Shown here: in pieces, positions 8,059 to 17,642 of the stretch
Layout of the letters: every line of letters begins with the position of its first letter
Numbering within the stretch: the first letter of the stretch is position 1
Source: Sulfobacillus thermotolerans
GTDB lineage: Bacteria; Bacillota; Sulfobacillia; Sulfobacillales; Sulfobacillaceae
Assembly: GCA_002951815.1 (NCBI GenBank)
Contig: CP019454.1
Span: 1,178,001-1,242,000, forward strand
DNA length: 64,000 bases
Reading direction: 5' to 3'
Program-made: the position numbers and the translations under genes
The notes under the pieces: generated by a model
What the model saw: only the letters and a program-made list of their open reading frames with translations
Database searches by the model: none
What the model was told of the DNA's origin: nothing

Positions 8059-10086
8059 ATGGCGGATGACAACACAAGAATTTCCGAGACAGAAATCGCT
8101 GTACACTGGCATGAGGAAGAGTATTATTCTCCGCCAGAAAGCTTTATTCAGCAAGCAAACTTTCGCGACGCCGATGCGTTAAGGAAGTTTGAATTAGACA
8201 ATTTTCCTGATTATTTCGCGGAATATGGCCATCTTTTGCAGTGGGACCGTCCGTGGGATCAGGTCTTTGATGGGAGCAACCCGCCCTTTTGGAAGTGGTT
8301 TGTGGGCGGTAAACTGAATGCGTCTGTAAATTGTATTGACAGACATTTGGCTAAAAATCGCAATAAGACGGCCTTTTACTTTATCCCGGAGCGCCCGGAA
8401 GAACCCAAACAAGTGGTAACGTATCAGGATCTATTTGTGCGGGTCAATGAGTTTGCGGCGTTGTTGCGTGATTTAGGTGTCAAGCAAGGAGACCGCGTGA
8501 CCATCCATTTGCCAATGGTTGTTGAACTTCCTGTGGCGATGTTGGCTTGCGCTCGGTTGGGAGCCATTCATTCGGTCGTGTTTGGCGGCTTTAGCGGGCA
8601 GGCATGTGCTGACCGCATTGTGGATTCCGAGAGCGATGTTTTAATCACGATGGATGGGTATTATCGGGGTGGCAAGTGGCTAAGTCACAAAGACAAAGCG
8701 GACATTGCTGTCGACAAGGCTAAAGAAGCGGGGCATATTGTTAAGCATGTATTAGTCTTCGAGCGGCATCCCGGAACTTACACGAGTAACGCCCCGCTTG
8801 TTGCCGGTCGAGATATCTTAGTTAATGATGTTATCCAGCAATACCGCGGACGTCGTGTAGAGCCTGTTTCGATGCGGGCTGAAGACCCCTTGTTTTTAAT
8901 GTACACGAGTGGGTCGACGGGTAAGCCCAAGGGTGTGCAACATTCGACAGGGGGCTACCTCTCCTATGCGACGGCCACGAGTAAGAACATTTTGGACATT
9001 CAGCCCGAAGATGTCTATTGGTGCATGGCTGACATTGGCTGGATTACGGGTCATTCGTATATTGTCTATGGTCCCTTATCACTAGGCGCGTCTTCCGTCA
9101 TATATGAAGGGGTGCCATCTTACCCTGATGCCAATCGTCCCTTTTCGATTGCGGAGGAATTAGGAGTGAACATTTTTCATACATCTCCTACCGCGATTCG
9201 AAGTCTACGGATGGCGCAGAATATCGCTCCCCAAAACTACCAGTACCACTTTAAGCTCATGGTGACCGTGGGAGAGCCCATTGAACCCGATGTGTGGCGT
9301 TGGTATTACCATGTCATAGGACGCGATGAAGCCGTGATTGTCGATACATGGTGGCAGACCGAAACGGGAGGATTTTTATGTAGCACGGTGCCGGCTCTCG
9401 ATAAAATGAAACCCGGAAGTGCGGGCCCAGGTATTCCCGGAATTCATCCTGTCATTTACGACGATGAAGGACATGAAATTGCTGCGGGCTCTGGACGAGG
9501 GGGGAATATTTGCATTCGAAACCCATGGCATGGGGCTTTGCAGACCATTTGGAAGGACCCTAACCGCTTTGTCTCGACCTATTACGGGAAGTATTGTAAG
9601 AATCCCGAGAGTAAAGATTGGCACGACTGGCCGTATATGGCCGGAGATGGCGCAATGTTGGCCTCTGATGGGTATTTTCGCATTCTGGGACGCATCGATG
9701 ATGTGATTAACGTGGCAGGACACCGCCTGGGCACGAAAGAAATTGAGTCGGCGGTCCTTAAGCTGGATGATGTCGCGGAGGCTGCAGTCATTGCGGCACA
9801 CGACGACATGAAAGGCACCGTTCCGGAATTGTATGTGTCTTTACAACCTGGGGTGGTTCCGTCAGACGAGCTGAGCGCGCGCATTGTCGCTGCGATTGTT
9901 ACGGAAATTGGGCCAATTGCCCGTCCGCGCAAGGTATGGATTGTTCCAGATTTGCCGAAGACCCGTTCAGGAAAGATCATGCGCAGAATTCTTGCGTCCA
10001 TCTCGAACAATAAAGAGATTGGGGATGTGACGACTCTGGCGAATCCAGAGGTTGTGGATACGATTCACCAGATGGTCCGTCCTTAA
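8059..10086 (+). CDS. acsA: Acetyl-CoA synthetase
   Basis: A 675-residue AMP-forming acetate-CoA ligase. The nucleotide-binding signature YTSGSTGKPKG is at about 282, VDTWWQTETGG in the middle, GRIDDVINVAGHRLGT further on, and the acetylatable catalytic Lys in TRSGKIMRR at about 639, so all hallmark motifs are intact. The ATG at 8059 was chosen over a TTG at 8041 because GAGAGGAG lies 10 nt before it. The adjacent SatP-type permease suggests an acetate uptake and activation unit. A likely -10 (TATACT, 7973-7978) sits in the AT-rich upstream gap, but no good -35 is seen. Confidence 0.92.
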   Translation: MADDNTRISETEIAVHWHEEEYYSPPESFIQQANFRDADALRKFELDNFPDYFAEYGHLLQWDRPWDQVFDGSNPPFWKWFVGGKLNASVNCIDRHLAKNRNKTAFYFIPERPEEPKQVVTYQDLFVRVNEFAALLRDLGVKQGDRVTIHLPMVVELPVAMLACARLGAIHSVVFGGFSGQACADRIVDSESDVLITMDGYYRGGKWLSHKDKADIAVDKAKEAGHIVKHVLVFERHPGTYTSNAPLVAGRDILVNDVIQQYRGRRVEPVSMRAEDPLFLMYTSGSTGKPKGVQHSTGGYLSYATATSKNILDIQPEDVYWCMADIGWITGHSYIVYGPLSLGASSVIYEGVPSYPDANRPFSIAEELGVNIFHTSPTAIRSLRMAQNIAPQNYQYHFKLMVTVGEPIEPDVWRWYYHVIGRDEAVIVDTWWQTETGGFLCSTVPALDKMKPGSAGPGIPGIHPVIYDDEGHEIAAGSGRGGNICIRNPWHGALQTIWKDPNRFVSTYYGKYCKNPESKDWHDWPYMAGDGAMLASDGYFRILGRIDDVINVAGHRLGTKEIESAVLKLDDVAEAAVIAAHDDMKGTVPELYVSLQPGVVPSDELSARIVAAIVTEIGPIARPRKVWIVPDLPKTRSGKIMRRILASISNNKEIGDVTTLANPEVVDTIHQMVRP

Positions 10087-10109
10087 TTGACGGGTCTATG
10101 ACCCGAAAA

Positions 10110-10132
10110 GGTGCAGGCCATTGGCCTGCACC
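10110..10132 (+). promoter_or_regulatory. Hairpin between acsA and the acetate permease gene
   Basis: A perfect 10-bp stem with a 3-nt loop: GGTGCAGGCC-ATT-GGCCTGCACC. It has no T-run, so it is more likely an mRNA-processing or stability element, or a partial attenuator, than a full terminator. Confidence 0.5.
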
Positions 10133-10187
10133 GCACGTCATCTTGACAGACACAAAAGCTCCTATACATGATTGGAGGTTGGATGAG

Positions 10188-10781
10188 ATGACTGGGAAAT
10201 TGGCTAATCCTGGCCCGCTGGGGCTGGCGGGATTCGCGTTTACTACGTGGATGTTAAGCATGATTAATGCGGGGTGGTTTAATGCCCACGCGATGGGAAT
10301 GATTATCGCGCTGGCAATGGCATTTGGGGGCACCGCGCAGATGGTGGCGGGGATTTTGGAATACCCGCGCGGTAATACGTTTGGCACCGTAGCGTTTTTC
10401 TCATACGGAGCGTTCTGGTGGTCTTTTGCCTTGTTTGCTCATTATTTTAGCGCTCAAGTGCCTGCGGCGTTTGTCGGATGGTACCTTTTTATGTGGGGTG
10501 TCTTTACCTTTTACATGTGGATTGCCACGTTTCGAGCCAATCGGGCTTTGCAATTGGTTTTTCTCTTCTTATGGATTACTTTTATCGTCTTAGCCATTGG
10601 AACGTGGACTACGGTCGGTATTACCGAGATCGGCGGCTACTTAGGCATGATAACCGCGATCTTAGCGTTTTATGCATCGGCAGCGGATGTCATTAATCCT
10701 GCATTTGGCCGTGATGTTCTTCCCTTGCACGCATATAATGCCTCACCAAACCCAACGAAACCCCGTCGCAACGCGGGCTGA
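10188..10781 (+). CDS. satP: Acetate/succinate permease, GPR1/FUN34/YaaH family
   Basis: A 197-residue protein with six predicted membrane helices. The family signature NPGPLGLAGFAFTTW is at the N-terminus, and GGTAQMVAGILEYPRGNTFG matches the second conserved block. The family moves acetate, and in some members succinate, across the cytoplasmic membrane. GGAGG (10174-10178) lies 9 nt before the ATG at 10188, favouring this over the upstream in-frame ATG at 10098, which would start before the intergenic hairpin. It lies directly downstream of acetyl-CoA synthetase, so the pair fits acetate scavenging. Confidence 0.88.
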   Translation: MTGKLANPGPLGLAGFAFTTWMLSMINAGWFNAHAMGMIIALAMAFGGTAQMVAGILEYPRGNTFGTVAFFSYGAFWWSFALFAHYFSAQVPAAFVGWYLFMWGVFTFYMWIATFRANRALQLVFLFLWITFIVLAIGTWTTVGITEIGGYLGMITAILAFYASAADVINPAFGRDVLPLHAYNASPNPTKPRRNAG

Positions 10782-10807
10782 TATTATCTTTCATTCTTTA
10801 AATAGGG

Positions 10808-10836
10808 CGGTCTGCTTTACAGCAGACCGTTTTTTT
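10808..10836 (+). terminator. Intrinsic terminator after the acetate permease gene
   Basis: Stem CGGTCTGCT/AGCAGACCG with a TTAC loop, followed by seven T residues. Confidence 0.88.
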
Positions 10837-11218
10837 CGTGGCGTGTGCTCGGTAACCATCATGAACAGAGAGCTCTATTTGAGCATCGAGAGCGGGAGAC
10901 GGCCTTGGAGCCAGTGGCTTTGGCTTCGTATCTGATAGCAGTGACTTTCGGGCCGCAAGACAACAGTCCACCCAGGATGCCGTACGCTACGGAAAAGACC
11001 GTCGTGGTGGCGGGGAAAACCATCAGCGCGAAGCTTCAGCCACCGTTTGAGATGTATAACCATGCATTAACGGCTTCCAAAGGCATCCGGTGTCATAAGG
11101 GGCGTATCCCGCGCTTTTTGCGACCTAAATCTCCTTGGATTTGGTTATTTTTGGCGTGCTGGACTGACACATCCTGTTTTAAGCGATACACGAACATACG
11201 AACTGGTGTGCTTGCCCA
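10837..11218. other. 382-bp region with no convincing gene
   Basis: An open frame covering 10845-11222 (125 codons) has no recognisable domain, no ribosome site and atypical composition. I see no RNA-like fold. It may be decayed sequence between the terminator and the next promoter. Confidence 0.4.
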
Positions 11219-11246
11219 TTGACGCATTTCGCTTATAGCGTATAAT
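11219..11246 (+). promoter_or_regulatory. Sigma-A type promoter for the solute-binding lipoprotein gene
   Basis: TTGACG (11219-11224), 16-bp spacer, TATAAT (11241-11246). The start codon of the following gene is 35 bp downstream, giving a short leader with GGAGG. Confidence 0.7.
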
Positions 11247-11280
11247 TATGCAACAGTGTCTATAGAAAGTGGAGGGTATG

Positions 11281-13023
11281 ATGACGCGTACACGATGGAA
11301 TCTGTTAGGGACAAGCACGTTGCTGAGTTTAAGTTTAGGCCTTAGTGGGTGTGGAGCGAACTCCACGGGAGCGACGACCGCCCATGCTCAACCAATGCAT
11401 GGAGGAACCGCTGTTATTGCATTGCCAGTGCAGACTTCGCCCAATTGGTTTTTTCCAGTGATGTCATTAACGGCGGATTCGGTGGTGAATTTTCAGGTCG
11501 ATGAAATGATGTATAAGCCGTTATTGCACATTTCGCGTCATGATACCGTAAATTATGCGCGGTCGCTTGCATCATCGGTCACGTGGAATGCTGCAGGAAC
11601 CCGCTATGTTGTTACATTGAACAAAAAATGGCATTGGTCTAACGGACAACCGGTGACGGCACAAGACGTGGTTTTTACGTATAACATCATGAAGGCAGCC
11701 AGTTCAGGGGCCTCTAGCCTGCCGTGGGCATTTGCTGGAGAGGGCTTTGGGGGCTTTCCCACGCTATGGAAGAGCGTCGTAGCGCAAGGACCGTATCAGG
11801 TCGTGATTACGTTAAATGCGCCCAAGAACCAGCAATGGTTCTTGCGCAACGGGATTAATCAACTTATTCCTGTGCCTGAACAGGTGTGGAACAAATATCC
11901 TGATAATATGACCCAAGAACTGAAGTTTATCAACAGCGTTGCGAATTCTCCGCTATCTTCCGTATATCGTGTGGTGGATGGGCCTTACAAATTTAACAGC
12001 TATTCGCCGAACAACTACTGGTCTTTTGTTCCCAATCCGGGGTATGATGGGCACCGTTCATTATTAGATAAGGTGACGTTTCAATATGAAACATCCTCTG
12101 CCAGTGAGTTTGATGCTCTCAAAACAGGGACGGTTAATGTGGGGTATCTTCCGCCGTCTTTGCTAAAAGTTCGTAGTGAGCTGACCCACGATGTTTTTTC
12201 CGTAGCCTATTCTTTTGGTTTTAATTATTTATTGGATAACTTTAGCTTGAAGGCGCCGAATGGCATTGGCAAGGCCTTTAACTCGTTAGTGGTACGGCAG
12301 GCCTTGCAAATGGGTGTGGACCAACCTGGCATTATTCAGCATCTCTATGAAGGATATGGCGTCGTGGATGATACGACGCTAGCGCCGGAACCCCCCACGG
12401 AGTTCTTTGACCCAGCTTTGGCTAAAAATCCCTATCCCTTCAATCCGCAAGCCGGAAGAGAGTTGCTTCTTAAGCACGGCTGGCATTTGGTGCATGGTGT
12501 GATGACAAAAAATGGGATTCCTTTGAGCTTTACATTGGATTATGCCTCGGGCAGCCAGACGGCAACGGATATGGTGCAGTTGCTGAAGAGTGACTGGGCG
12601 CTGGAAGGAATTCATGTGACATTAGTGTCACAACCTTTTGACACCGTAATCAGTGACAGTCCAAGTAATGCATCGCAGTGGGCGATGATTGATTGGAACG
12701 GGGGATGGACGTACGGAACGGATCCGTATCCAACCGGTGGAGGGCTATTTGCTACCAATGGTGCCGAAAACTCTGGCTCTTACAACAGTCAAACCATGAA
12801 TCAATTGATTGCAGCGTCCTATCAACCGGGCAGTACCAAACAGGTGCTCAAAGCTTTGTATGCCTATGAAGTGTATGCTGCAAAGCAACTACCTGCCGTG
12901 TTTGTCCCATGGATTCCGAACTTCAACGAACATTCCCTCTCCATTCATGGCACGGTGAAGACATTCGACCCCGTAGGTGACGTATTATCGCCGAACTATT
13001 GGTGGATATCAACATCTCAATGA
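11281..13023 (+). CDS. ABC-type peptide/oligopeptide solute-binding lipoprotein (SBP family 5), orphan
   Basis: About 580 residues. An N-terminal signal with lipobox LSGC (about residue 25) predicts a lipid-anchored extracytoplasmic protein. The body matches family 5 extracellular binding proteins (DppA/OppA/NikA type): MYKPLLHIS, WHWSNGQPVTAQDVVFTYNI, and VVDGPYKFNSY are characteristic. No permease or ATPase genes are adjacent. It is clearly paralogous to the protein at 34471-36204: both share SPNWFFPV, VDGPxKF, GTVxVGYLPPSL and YPTGG. Start: GGAGGG precedes two adjacent ATGs (11278, 11281); the second has better spacing. Confidence 0.85.
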   Translation: MTRTRWNLLGTSTLLSLSLGLSGCGANSTGATTAHAQPMHGGTAVIALPVQTSPNWFFPVMSLTADSVVNFQVDEMMYKPLLHISRHDTVNYARSLASSVTWNAAGTRYVVTLNKKWHWSNGQPVTAQDVVFTYNIMKAASSGASSLPWAFAGEGFGGFPTLWKSVVAQGPYQVVITLNAPKNQQWFLRNGINQLIPVPEQVWNKYPDNMTQELKFINSVANSPLSSVYRVVDGPYKFNSYSPNNYWSFVPNPGYDGHRSLLDKVTFQYETSSASEFDALKTGTVNVGYLPPSLLKVRSELTHDVFSVAYSFGFNYLLDNFSLKAPNGIGKAFNSLVVRQALQMGVDQPGIIQHLYEGYGVVDDTTLAPEPPTEFFDPALAKNPYPFNPQAGRELLLKHGWHLVHGVMTKNGIPLSFTLDYASGSQTATDMVQLLKSDWALEGIHVTLVSQPFDTVISDSPSNASQWAMIDWNGGWTYGTDPYPTGGGLFATNGAENSGSYNSQTMNQLIAASYQPGSTKQVLKALYAYEVYAAKQLPAVFVPWIPNFNEHSLSIHGTVKTFDPVGDVLSPNYWWISTSQ

Positions 13024-13111
13024 AAACCTCACGATCTTCTGCTATGCTGTTGATATGAATCCAGAACCGGCGGTGGTCGCCCGGCGCCGGAAATGGAGGG
13101 AGACAGCAGGC

Positions 13112-13669
13112 GTGAAGCAAGCGTTGGTTTTAGGGGGGACAGGCATGTTGGCCGGGTTAACCCCGGCCTTAATTGACCGAGGTTATTGGGTTACCGTAAT
13201 CGCGCGCGATGCAACCCGTTTGGCGGCCTTGGGCCATGGCATGGCCCCGAATCCACCCTCTATTACGCCCTTGGCCTTGGATTATCACGACGGGAATAAG
13301 TTGCATAAGTGGGTGGAGCATGTGCAACTGATGCAAGGACCATTGGATCTTGTGGTTGCATGGGTACACGAACCACGGGATGAGGTGTTGCGCATTGTCG
13401 GTGAGGAAGTTTTGGCCTATCGCCATGATGCGTGGCGCCTCATTGATGTGCGAGGTATTCAAAGCCGTCTTGAGAGTCCCAAAGACATTCTTCCGGAGAC
13501 CTGTCAATATCAACGGGTGCAATTGGGCTACGTCCAAATACCTGAGGGATATCGGTGGTTGACGCATACGGAAATCGTTGAGGGCGTATTACAAACCGTT
13601 GACGATCCCAAGACTCCCGTGACAACGGTAGGGTTAACGACCCTTCCTGTCCCTTCAGAATTATGTTGA
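13112..13669 (+). CDS. NAD(P)-binding Rossmann-fold protein, SDR-like
   Basis: A 185-residue protein with an N-terminal dinucleotide-binding loop (ALVLGGTGMLAGL) and the RD end of strand 2 (TVIARDATRL), as in atypical short-chain dehydrogenases. The YxxxK catalytic pair is not apparent, so it may be a binding or sensory protein rather than an enzyme. The frame is open from 12977, but GGAGGGA lies 9 nt before a GTG at 13112, which gives the Rossmann start at its usual place. It follows the solute-binding lipoprotein by 88 bp. Confidence 0.65.
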   Translation: MKQALVLGGTGMLAGLTPALIDRGYWVTVIARDATRLAALGHGMAPNPPSITPLALDYHDGNKLHKWVEHVQLMQGPLDLVVAWVHEPRDEVLRIVGEEVLAYRHDAWRLIDVRGIQSRLESPKDILPETCQYQRVQLGYVQIPEGYRWLTHTEIVEGVLQTVDDPKTPVTTVGLTTLPVPSELC

Positions 13670-13679
13670 TGGTTTTCTT

Positions 13680-13738
13680 GAGCAAGGGCTATCCGTCCTT
13701 GCTCCTTGTCATGCGCTCTGCCCGACGGGGCTGTCGGG
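13680..13738 (+). terminator. Tandem hairpins between the SDR-like and DUF4012 genes
   Basis: First stem GAGCAAGG/CCTTGCTC (13680-13687, 13697-13704), second stem CCCGAC/GTCGGG (13721-13726, 13733-13738). The second is followed only by TTAAAA. They probably terminate the upstream transcript. Confidence 0.5.
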
Positions 13739-13783
13739 TTAAAATGAATGGTCAGGCTGACGCGAGAGGAGGAGGCATCGGGG

Positions 13784-15583
13784 ATGGCTAATACATCAGA
13801 AACTCCTCGGCGCGGATGGCGCGTTAGATGGGTCCGGGTCATAGGGATTCTGGTGAGCCTGGGCATTGTTATTCCTGGGCTTGTAATGGTTTGGGGATAT
13901 TTTAGTTTGAAGTCTGAGGCTCACGTGCTCAAACGAGAGCTCCATGCTAAACAATATGTGGCATTGGGGTTGGAGACCAGCAAGCTGTCGGCAACGATTG
14001 GATTGATGCATGATGCACTCTATTTAACAGCGTGGGTTGATGCTATTCCCATAGCGCGAGGGTATTGGTTGAACGGTATGACCTTGTTGGGAGCGGGTCA
14101 TGATTACCTGTATGGGGTGCGGCAAGGTTTGGATCCAATTCTTACGGTATTAAACCAAAAACACCTCTCGGCAGGTCAACGCGCACCATTGTTGAATCAA
14201 GCGGTGACCCAAGCGGGTTTAAATATGCAGAAAGAAACGCCGACGTTCTTGCGCGCTAATGCGGCACTGCAACGCCTTAATGCCCAGGATATTCCCGCCG
14301 CATTGATGCGTAAGGGGCTCGACATTCCTGCCATTCAAGCCATAAGTCAGACGTTTGTCAGCATTTTGCCCATGATGACCGGTCCTCATCCTGTATTCGC
14401 CAAGTTAATAGGGTTCCCACACGCGGTACGGTACTTTTTAGTATTTCAAAACAGCGGGGAGCTTCGGGCTACGGGTGGTTTTATGACCGCCTACGCATAC
14501 GTACCGTTCCATGATGGGAAATTAGGGAAAATTACCTCACAAAACATTCAAGAACTAGATTCGCAAGTCACCTATCATCCCCCGGCTCCCACGGTGATTG
14601 GAGCATATTTGCCTGTCACGTATTGGCATCTGCGTGATGCCAATACATCCCCGGATGTCCCGCGCACGGTTGACAACATTGAACGGTTTTATCGTTCGAT
14701 TCCCGGCGCCCCAGCTATTAATGGCGGTGTGATTTTTATCGACACATGGTTTGTTGATGACCTTATTCGTGACGTCGGAGGGCTGAATGTGCCCACCGTA
14801 GCAGGCAAGACCATCCACTTGACGGCAAGCAATGCCAACTACGAAATGGAATACATGGCGGAAGGTATGGGGCTGCCGGCCAATCTACGAAAACTCTTTA
14901 TTGGCACCATGATGAAAGAACTGATGCATAAGGTGTTTCATGGTCACGTCTCCGAACTTCTGAAAGTCGGTGAAACGTTCTACCAAGCATTAAACGACAA
15001 ACAGGTTCTTTTATATTTCGATAACAAAGATGCCGAAGCCTTGGCGGCACGGTATCACTGGGCAGGTATTATTCCCCAAAAGGTCGACGGAAATTATTTA
15101 CAAGTCGTGGATGAAAACTTGTTAGGACACAAGGATAATTACTATGTGCGCGAGTCCTACGTTGCGGACATTAAGCGGCGTCATGGCCAGTACGTGGAAA
15201 CCGTTACGATTCATTGGATAGATCCGGCCATTGTGAACTGGTGGCTGACGGTTCCGTATCATTCCTGGGTACGGGTCTATGCTCCTTATGGCTCTCAGTT
15301 TGTGTCGATGACCGGCATCGATAGCTATGCGCAAGTGACCAATGAGAAAAGTCTCAACAAAACAGTTTTTGGGGGACATGTAGATTTGCCTGGCCGATTT
15401 CTTCAGTCACAGCCGCCGTCGAAGGGCACCGTTGTGGTCACATTCACGTTGCCAAAGGGCGTTAATGTCAAGCGTATGTTGGTGCAAAAGCAGCCAGGGA
15501 TGCTTGATGAACCGGTGCGTGTCACCGTCAACGGAGTGACGCGCCATTTCATGTTAGCCAACAATCAATGGCTCACCTTTTAA
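13784..15583 (+). CDS. DUF4012 domain membrane-anchored protein
   Basis: A 599-residue protein with one N-terminal transmembrane helix (VIGILVSLGIVIPGLVMVWG) and a large extracytoplasmic part. The block YFLVFQNSGELRATGGFM and the later VNGGVIFIDTWFVDDLI-like region match DUF4012 proteins, which are of unknown function and often sit in cell-envelope or polysaccharide loci. GAGGAGGAGG precedes the ATG at 13784; an in-frame ATG 36 bp upstream has no ribosome site. It is followed 24 bp later by anmK, so a cell-wall role is plausible but unproven. Confidence 0.7.
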   Translation: MANTSETPRRGWRVRWVRVIGILVSLGIVIPGLVMVWGYFSLKSEAHVLKRELHAKQYVALGLETSKLSATIGLMHDALYLTAWVDAIPIARGYWLNGMTLLGAGHDYLYGVRQGLDPILTVLNQKHLSAGQRAPLLNQAVTQAGLNMQKETPTFLRANAALQRLNAQDIPAALMRKGLDIPAIQAISQTFVSILPMMTGPHPVFAKLIGFPHAVRYFLVFQNSGELRATGGFMTAYAYVPFHDGKLGKITSQNIQELDSQVTYHPPAPTVIGAYLPVTYWHLRDANTSPDVPRTVDNIERFYRSIPGAPAINGGVIFIDTWFVDDLIRDVGGLNVPTVAGKTIHLTASNANYEMEYMAEGMGLPANLRKLFIGTMMKELMHKVFHGHVSELLKVGETFYQALNDKQVLLYFDNKDAEALAARYHWAGIIPQKVDGNYLQVVDENLLGHKDNYYVRESYVADIKRRHGQYVETVTIHWIDPAIVNWWLTVPYHSWVRVYAPYGSQFVSMTGIDSYAQVTNEKSLNKTVFGGHVDLPGRFLQSQPPSKGTVVVTFTLPKGVNVKRMLVQKQPGMLDEPVRVTVNGVTRHFMLANNQWLTF

Positions 15584-15607
15584 GGTAAAGGGAGATGGGG
15601 AGGGCTC

Positions 15608-16780
15608 GTGAAGAAAAAATCCGGTTTAGCTATTGGGTTGATGTCAGGTACATCAACCGATGGAATTGATGCGGCGTTGATTGCTGTGGATTTACAAAAT
15701 CCTCGCCCTACGACATTAATCTCCAGCCTATTTCGGCCTTATTTGGGAAGCGAACGGCAACTGTTATTGGATGCGACCCAGCCCGATTGCTCGGCGCTCC
15801 ACGTAAAGCGGGCAGATATGGCTTTAGGAGAATGGTTGGCCGACGCTGTCAACCAACTTTTGGCCGAGGCCCATGTGAATGCGCGGGACATTCGTGTGAT
15901 TGGAAGCCACGGGCACACGGTTGCGCATTATCCCGATCAGCATATCAGTTGGCAAATTGGCAATCCCCATGTCTTAGCGCAGCGGACAGGCATTGGCGTA
16001 ATCAGCGATTTTCGTCAACGGGACCTTCTCTTAGGAGGACAAGGGGCTCCTTTGGTGCCGCTCTACGATTATGTGATGTTTCATAGTTCTGGCGAGACGC
16101 GGGTGCTGCTGAATCTCGGAGGTATTGCTAATTTGACGGTCCTGACTGCAGGCAGTTCTTGTGATGCAGTGACGGCGTGGGATGCGGGGCCCGCCAATAT
16201 GATCTTGGATGGCCTCGTGATGATAGCGACCCAAGGGCAGAGTCTAATGGATGAGGGGGGCCGCCAGATGGCGCAAGGAACGGTTCACAAGGGATTGTTA
16301 GAACGGTGGCAGCAACATCCGTTTTTTTCCAAGCCGATTCCCAAGTCAACCGGGCGCGAAGAGTTTGGCATGGAATACGTTCAACGCCTGTGGCAAGATG
16401 GGAGAACGCTGGGGATGTCCCTTCCGGACCTACTCGCCACCGCCGGCGAGCTCATTGCGCAAGCCATTAGCCGATCACTAATGCAAGTGACGGCCGCTCC
16501 CGTGGCATTGATTGCCGGAGGGGGAGGAACGCATAATGCCGCCCTGATGGAGAAGATTTCCCGGGCTCTGCCCTTGTTACGTCCTTGGGAACCAACGGGG
16601 GCTTATGGCGTCCCCGAAGATGCTAAAGAGGCCATGGCGTTTGCATATTATGGGTGGTTGTCGTTAAATGGGGTGCCTATTCACCTTCCGCACGTCACCG
16701 GAGCCTCGCACAGTGCGATTATGGGAAGCTATACTCCGGGTATTGAAGCAGAGGTCGATGGGCGTTACGACGGTCTGTGA
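15608..16780 (+). CDS. anmK: Anhydro-N-acetylmuramic acid kinase
   Basis: A 390-residue sugar kinase that converts 1,6-anhydro-MurNAc (with hydrolysis) to MurNAc-6-phosphate in peptidoglycan recycling. It opens with GLMSGTSTDGIDAA, the AnmK N-terminal phosphate-binding loop. GSHGHTVAHYP, LLNLGGIANLT, WDAGPANMILD and LIAGGGGTHNAALM follow in the expected order. GTG start at 15608 after GGGGAGGG. Its product is the substrate of MurQ, whose gene lies at 33514-34443, so both recycling steps are in this window but in separate operons. Confidence 0.92.
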   Translation: MKKKSGLAIGLMSGTSTDGIDAALIAVDLQNPRPTTLISSLFRPYLGSERQLLLDATQPDCSALHVKRADMALGEWLADAVNQLLAEAHVNARDIRVIGSHGHTVAHYPDQHISWQIGNPHVLAQRTGIGVISDFRQRDLLLGGQGAPLVPLYDYVMFHSSGETRVLLNLGGIANLTVLTAGSSCDAVTAWDAGPANMILDGLVMIATQGQSLMDEGGRQMAQGTVHKGLLERWQQHPFFSKPIPKSTGREEFGMEYVQRLWQDGRTLGMSLPDLLATAGELIAQAISRSLMQVTAAPVALIAGGGGTHNAALMEKISRALPLLRPWEPTGAYGVPEDAKEAMAFAYYGWLSLNGVPIHLPHVTGASHSAIMGSYTPGIEAEVDGRYDGL

Positions 16781-16817
16781 CGTGCTGTAAAATAGTAGAA
16801 GGTCCCCCACAAAACAC

Positions 16818-16851
16818 TGTGGTCTCACACGTTTGGCGTTGTGAGACCACA
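16818..16851. terminator. Perfect 12-bp hairpin between anmK and the convergent SDR gene
   Basis: TGTGGTCTCACA/TGTGAGACCACA with a 10-nt loop, between convergent genes. Short A/T flanks make it a modest bidirectional terminator. Confidence 0.6.
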
Positions 16852-16895
16852 AAGTTCTGCGTTGTCATCTTATGGCACTAGCATGCGCGATGTGG

Positions 16896-17642
16896 TTAGT
16901 TCACCTGTTCCGTGGGCCGAATAATGATTTCGTTGACGGATACAGATTCGGGCTGCTCTATGGCGTAGGCAATGGCCTCAGCGATGGATTGGCTCCGTAG
17001 GGGCTGCCCAGGCACCCGAGCGCTTAGGGCTGTGAGGGCATCTTGGTCGGTAATTGTGGTGAGCAGCTCCGTTTCCACAAGGCCCGGCGAGATGATGGTA
17101 GCTCGAATGTGGTAGCGACCTGACACTTCTTGCCGTAAACCTTCGGTAATAGCACGTACGGCAAATTTGGTTCCGCTGTAAACCGCACCGCCCATCCCCA
17201 CTTTATGACCCGCAACGGATGAGATGTTAATGATATGACCTGATTGCTGCTCCATCATCACCGGCAAAGCAGCGGCCATGCCAAACAGCACTCCTTTAAT
17301 GTTTACATCGACCATACGCTCCCATTCCTCGACATGTAGCTTGTCTAAATAGGACAACGGCATCAGACCCGCGTTGTTAATCCAGACATCGATCCGTCCA
17401 AACTGCGTTAACGCAGCGTTTTTTCCCTGTTCTACTGATTCACGGTTCGTGACGTCCATTGCGGTGTACGCAGCGTGTTGGCCAGATTGCAGGATCTCTT
17501 CAACAATCGTTTTCAGGCGTTCAACCCGGCGGGCTGCTAAGACGACCTTTGCTCCTCGAGACGCCAAAAGACGCGCTGTAGCTTCTCCAATGCCACTGCT
17601 AGCGCCTGTAATGACAACGACTTTCCCAGATATCTTGTCCAT
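16896..17642 (-). CDS. Classical short-chain dehydrogenase/reductase
   Basis: A 248-residue NAD(P)-dependent oxidoreductase of the classical SDR type. The cofactor loop [12 protein letters not shown] is at about 13-24, NNAG appears in [12 protein letters not shown], the catalytic Ser in NISSVAG, and the YxxxK pair in YSGTKFAV. The RRVER segment after strand 2 suggests NADP preference. It is closest in style to YdfG/CsgA-like NADP-dependent dehydrogenases; the substrate cannot be assigned. It is monocistronic and convergent with anmK. Confidence 0.85.
   Translation of the reverse strand: MDKISGKVVVITGASSGIGEATARLLASRGAKVVLAARRVERLKTIVEEILQSGQHAAYTAMDVTNRESVEQGKNAALTQFGRIDVWINNAGLMPLSYLDKLHVEEWERMVDVNIKGVLFGMAAALPVMMEQQSGHIINISSVAGHKVGMGGAVYSGTKFAVRAITEGLRQEVSGRYHIRATIISPGLVETELLTTITDQDALTALSARVPGQPLRSQSIAEAIAYAIEQPESVSVNEIIIRPTEQVN

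Noticed and set aside
10845-11222. A 125-codon open frame between the permease terminator and the lipoprotein gene
   Set aside because: No domain, no ribosome site, and it runs into the promoter of the next gene.
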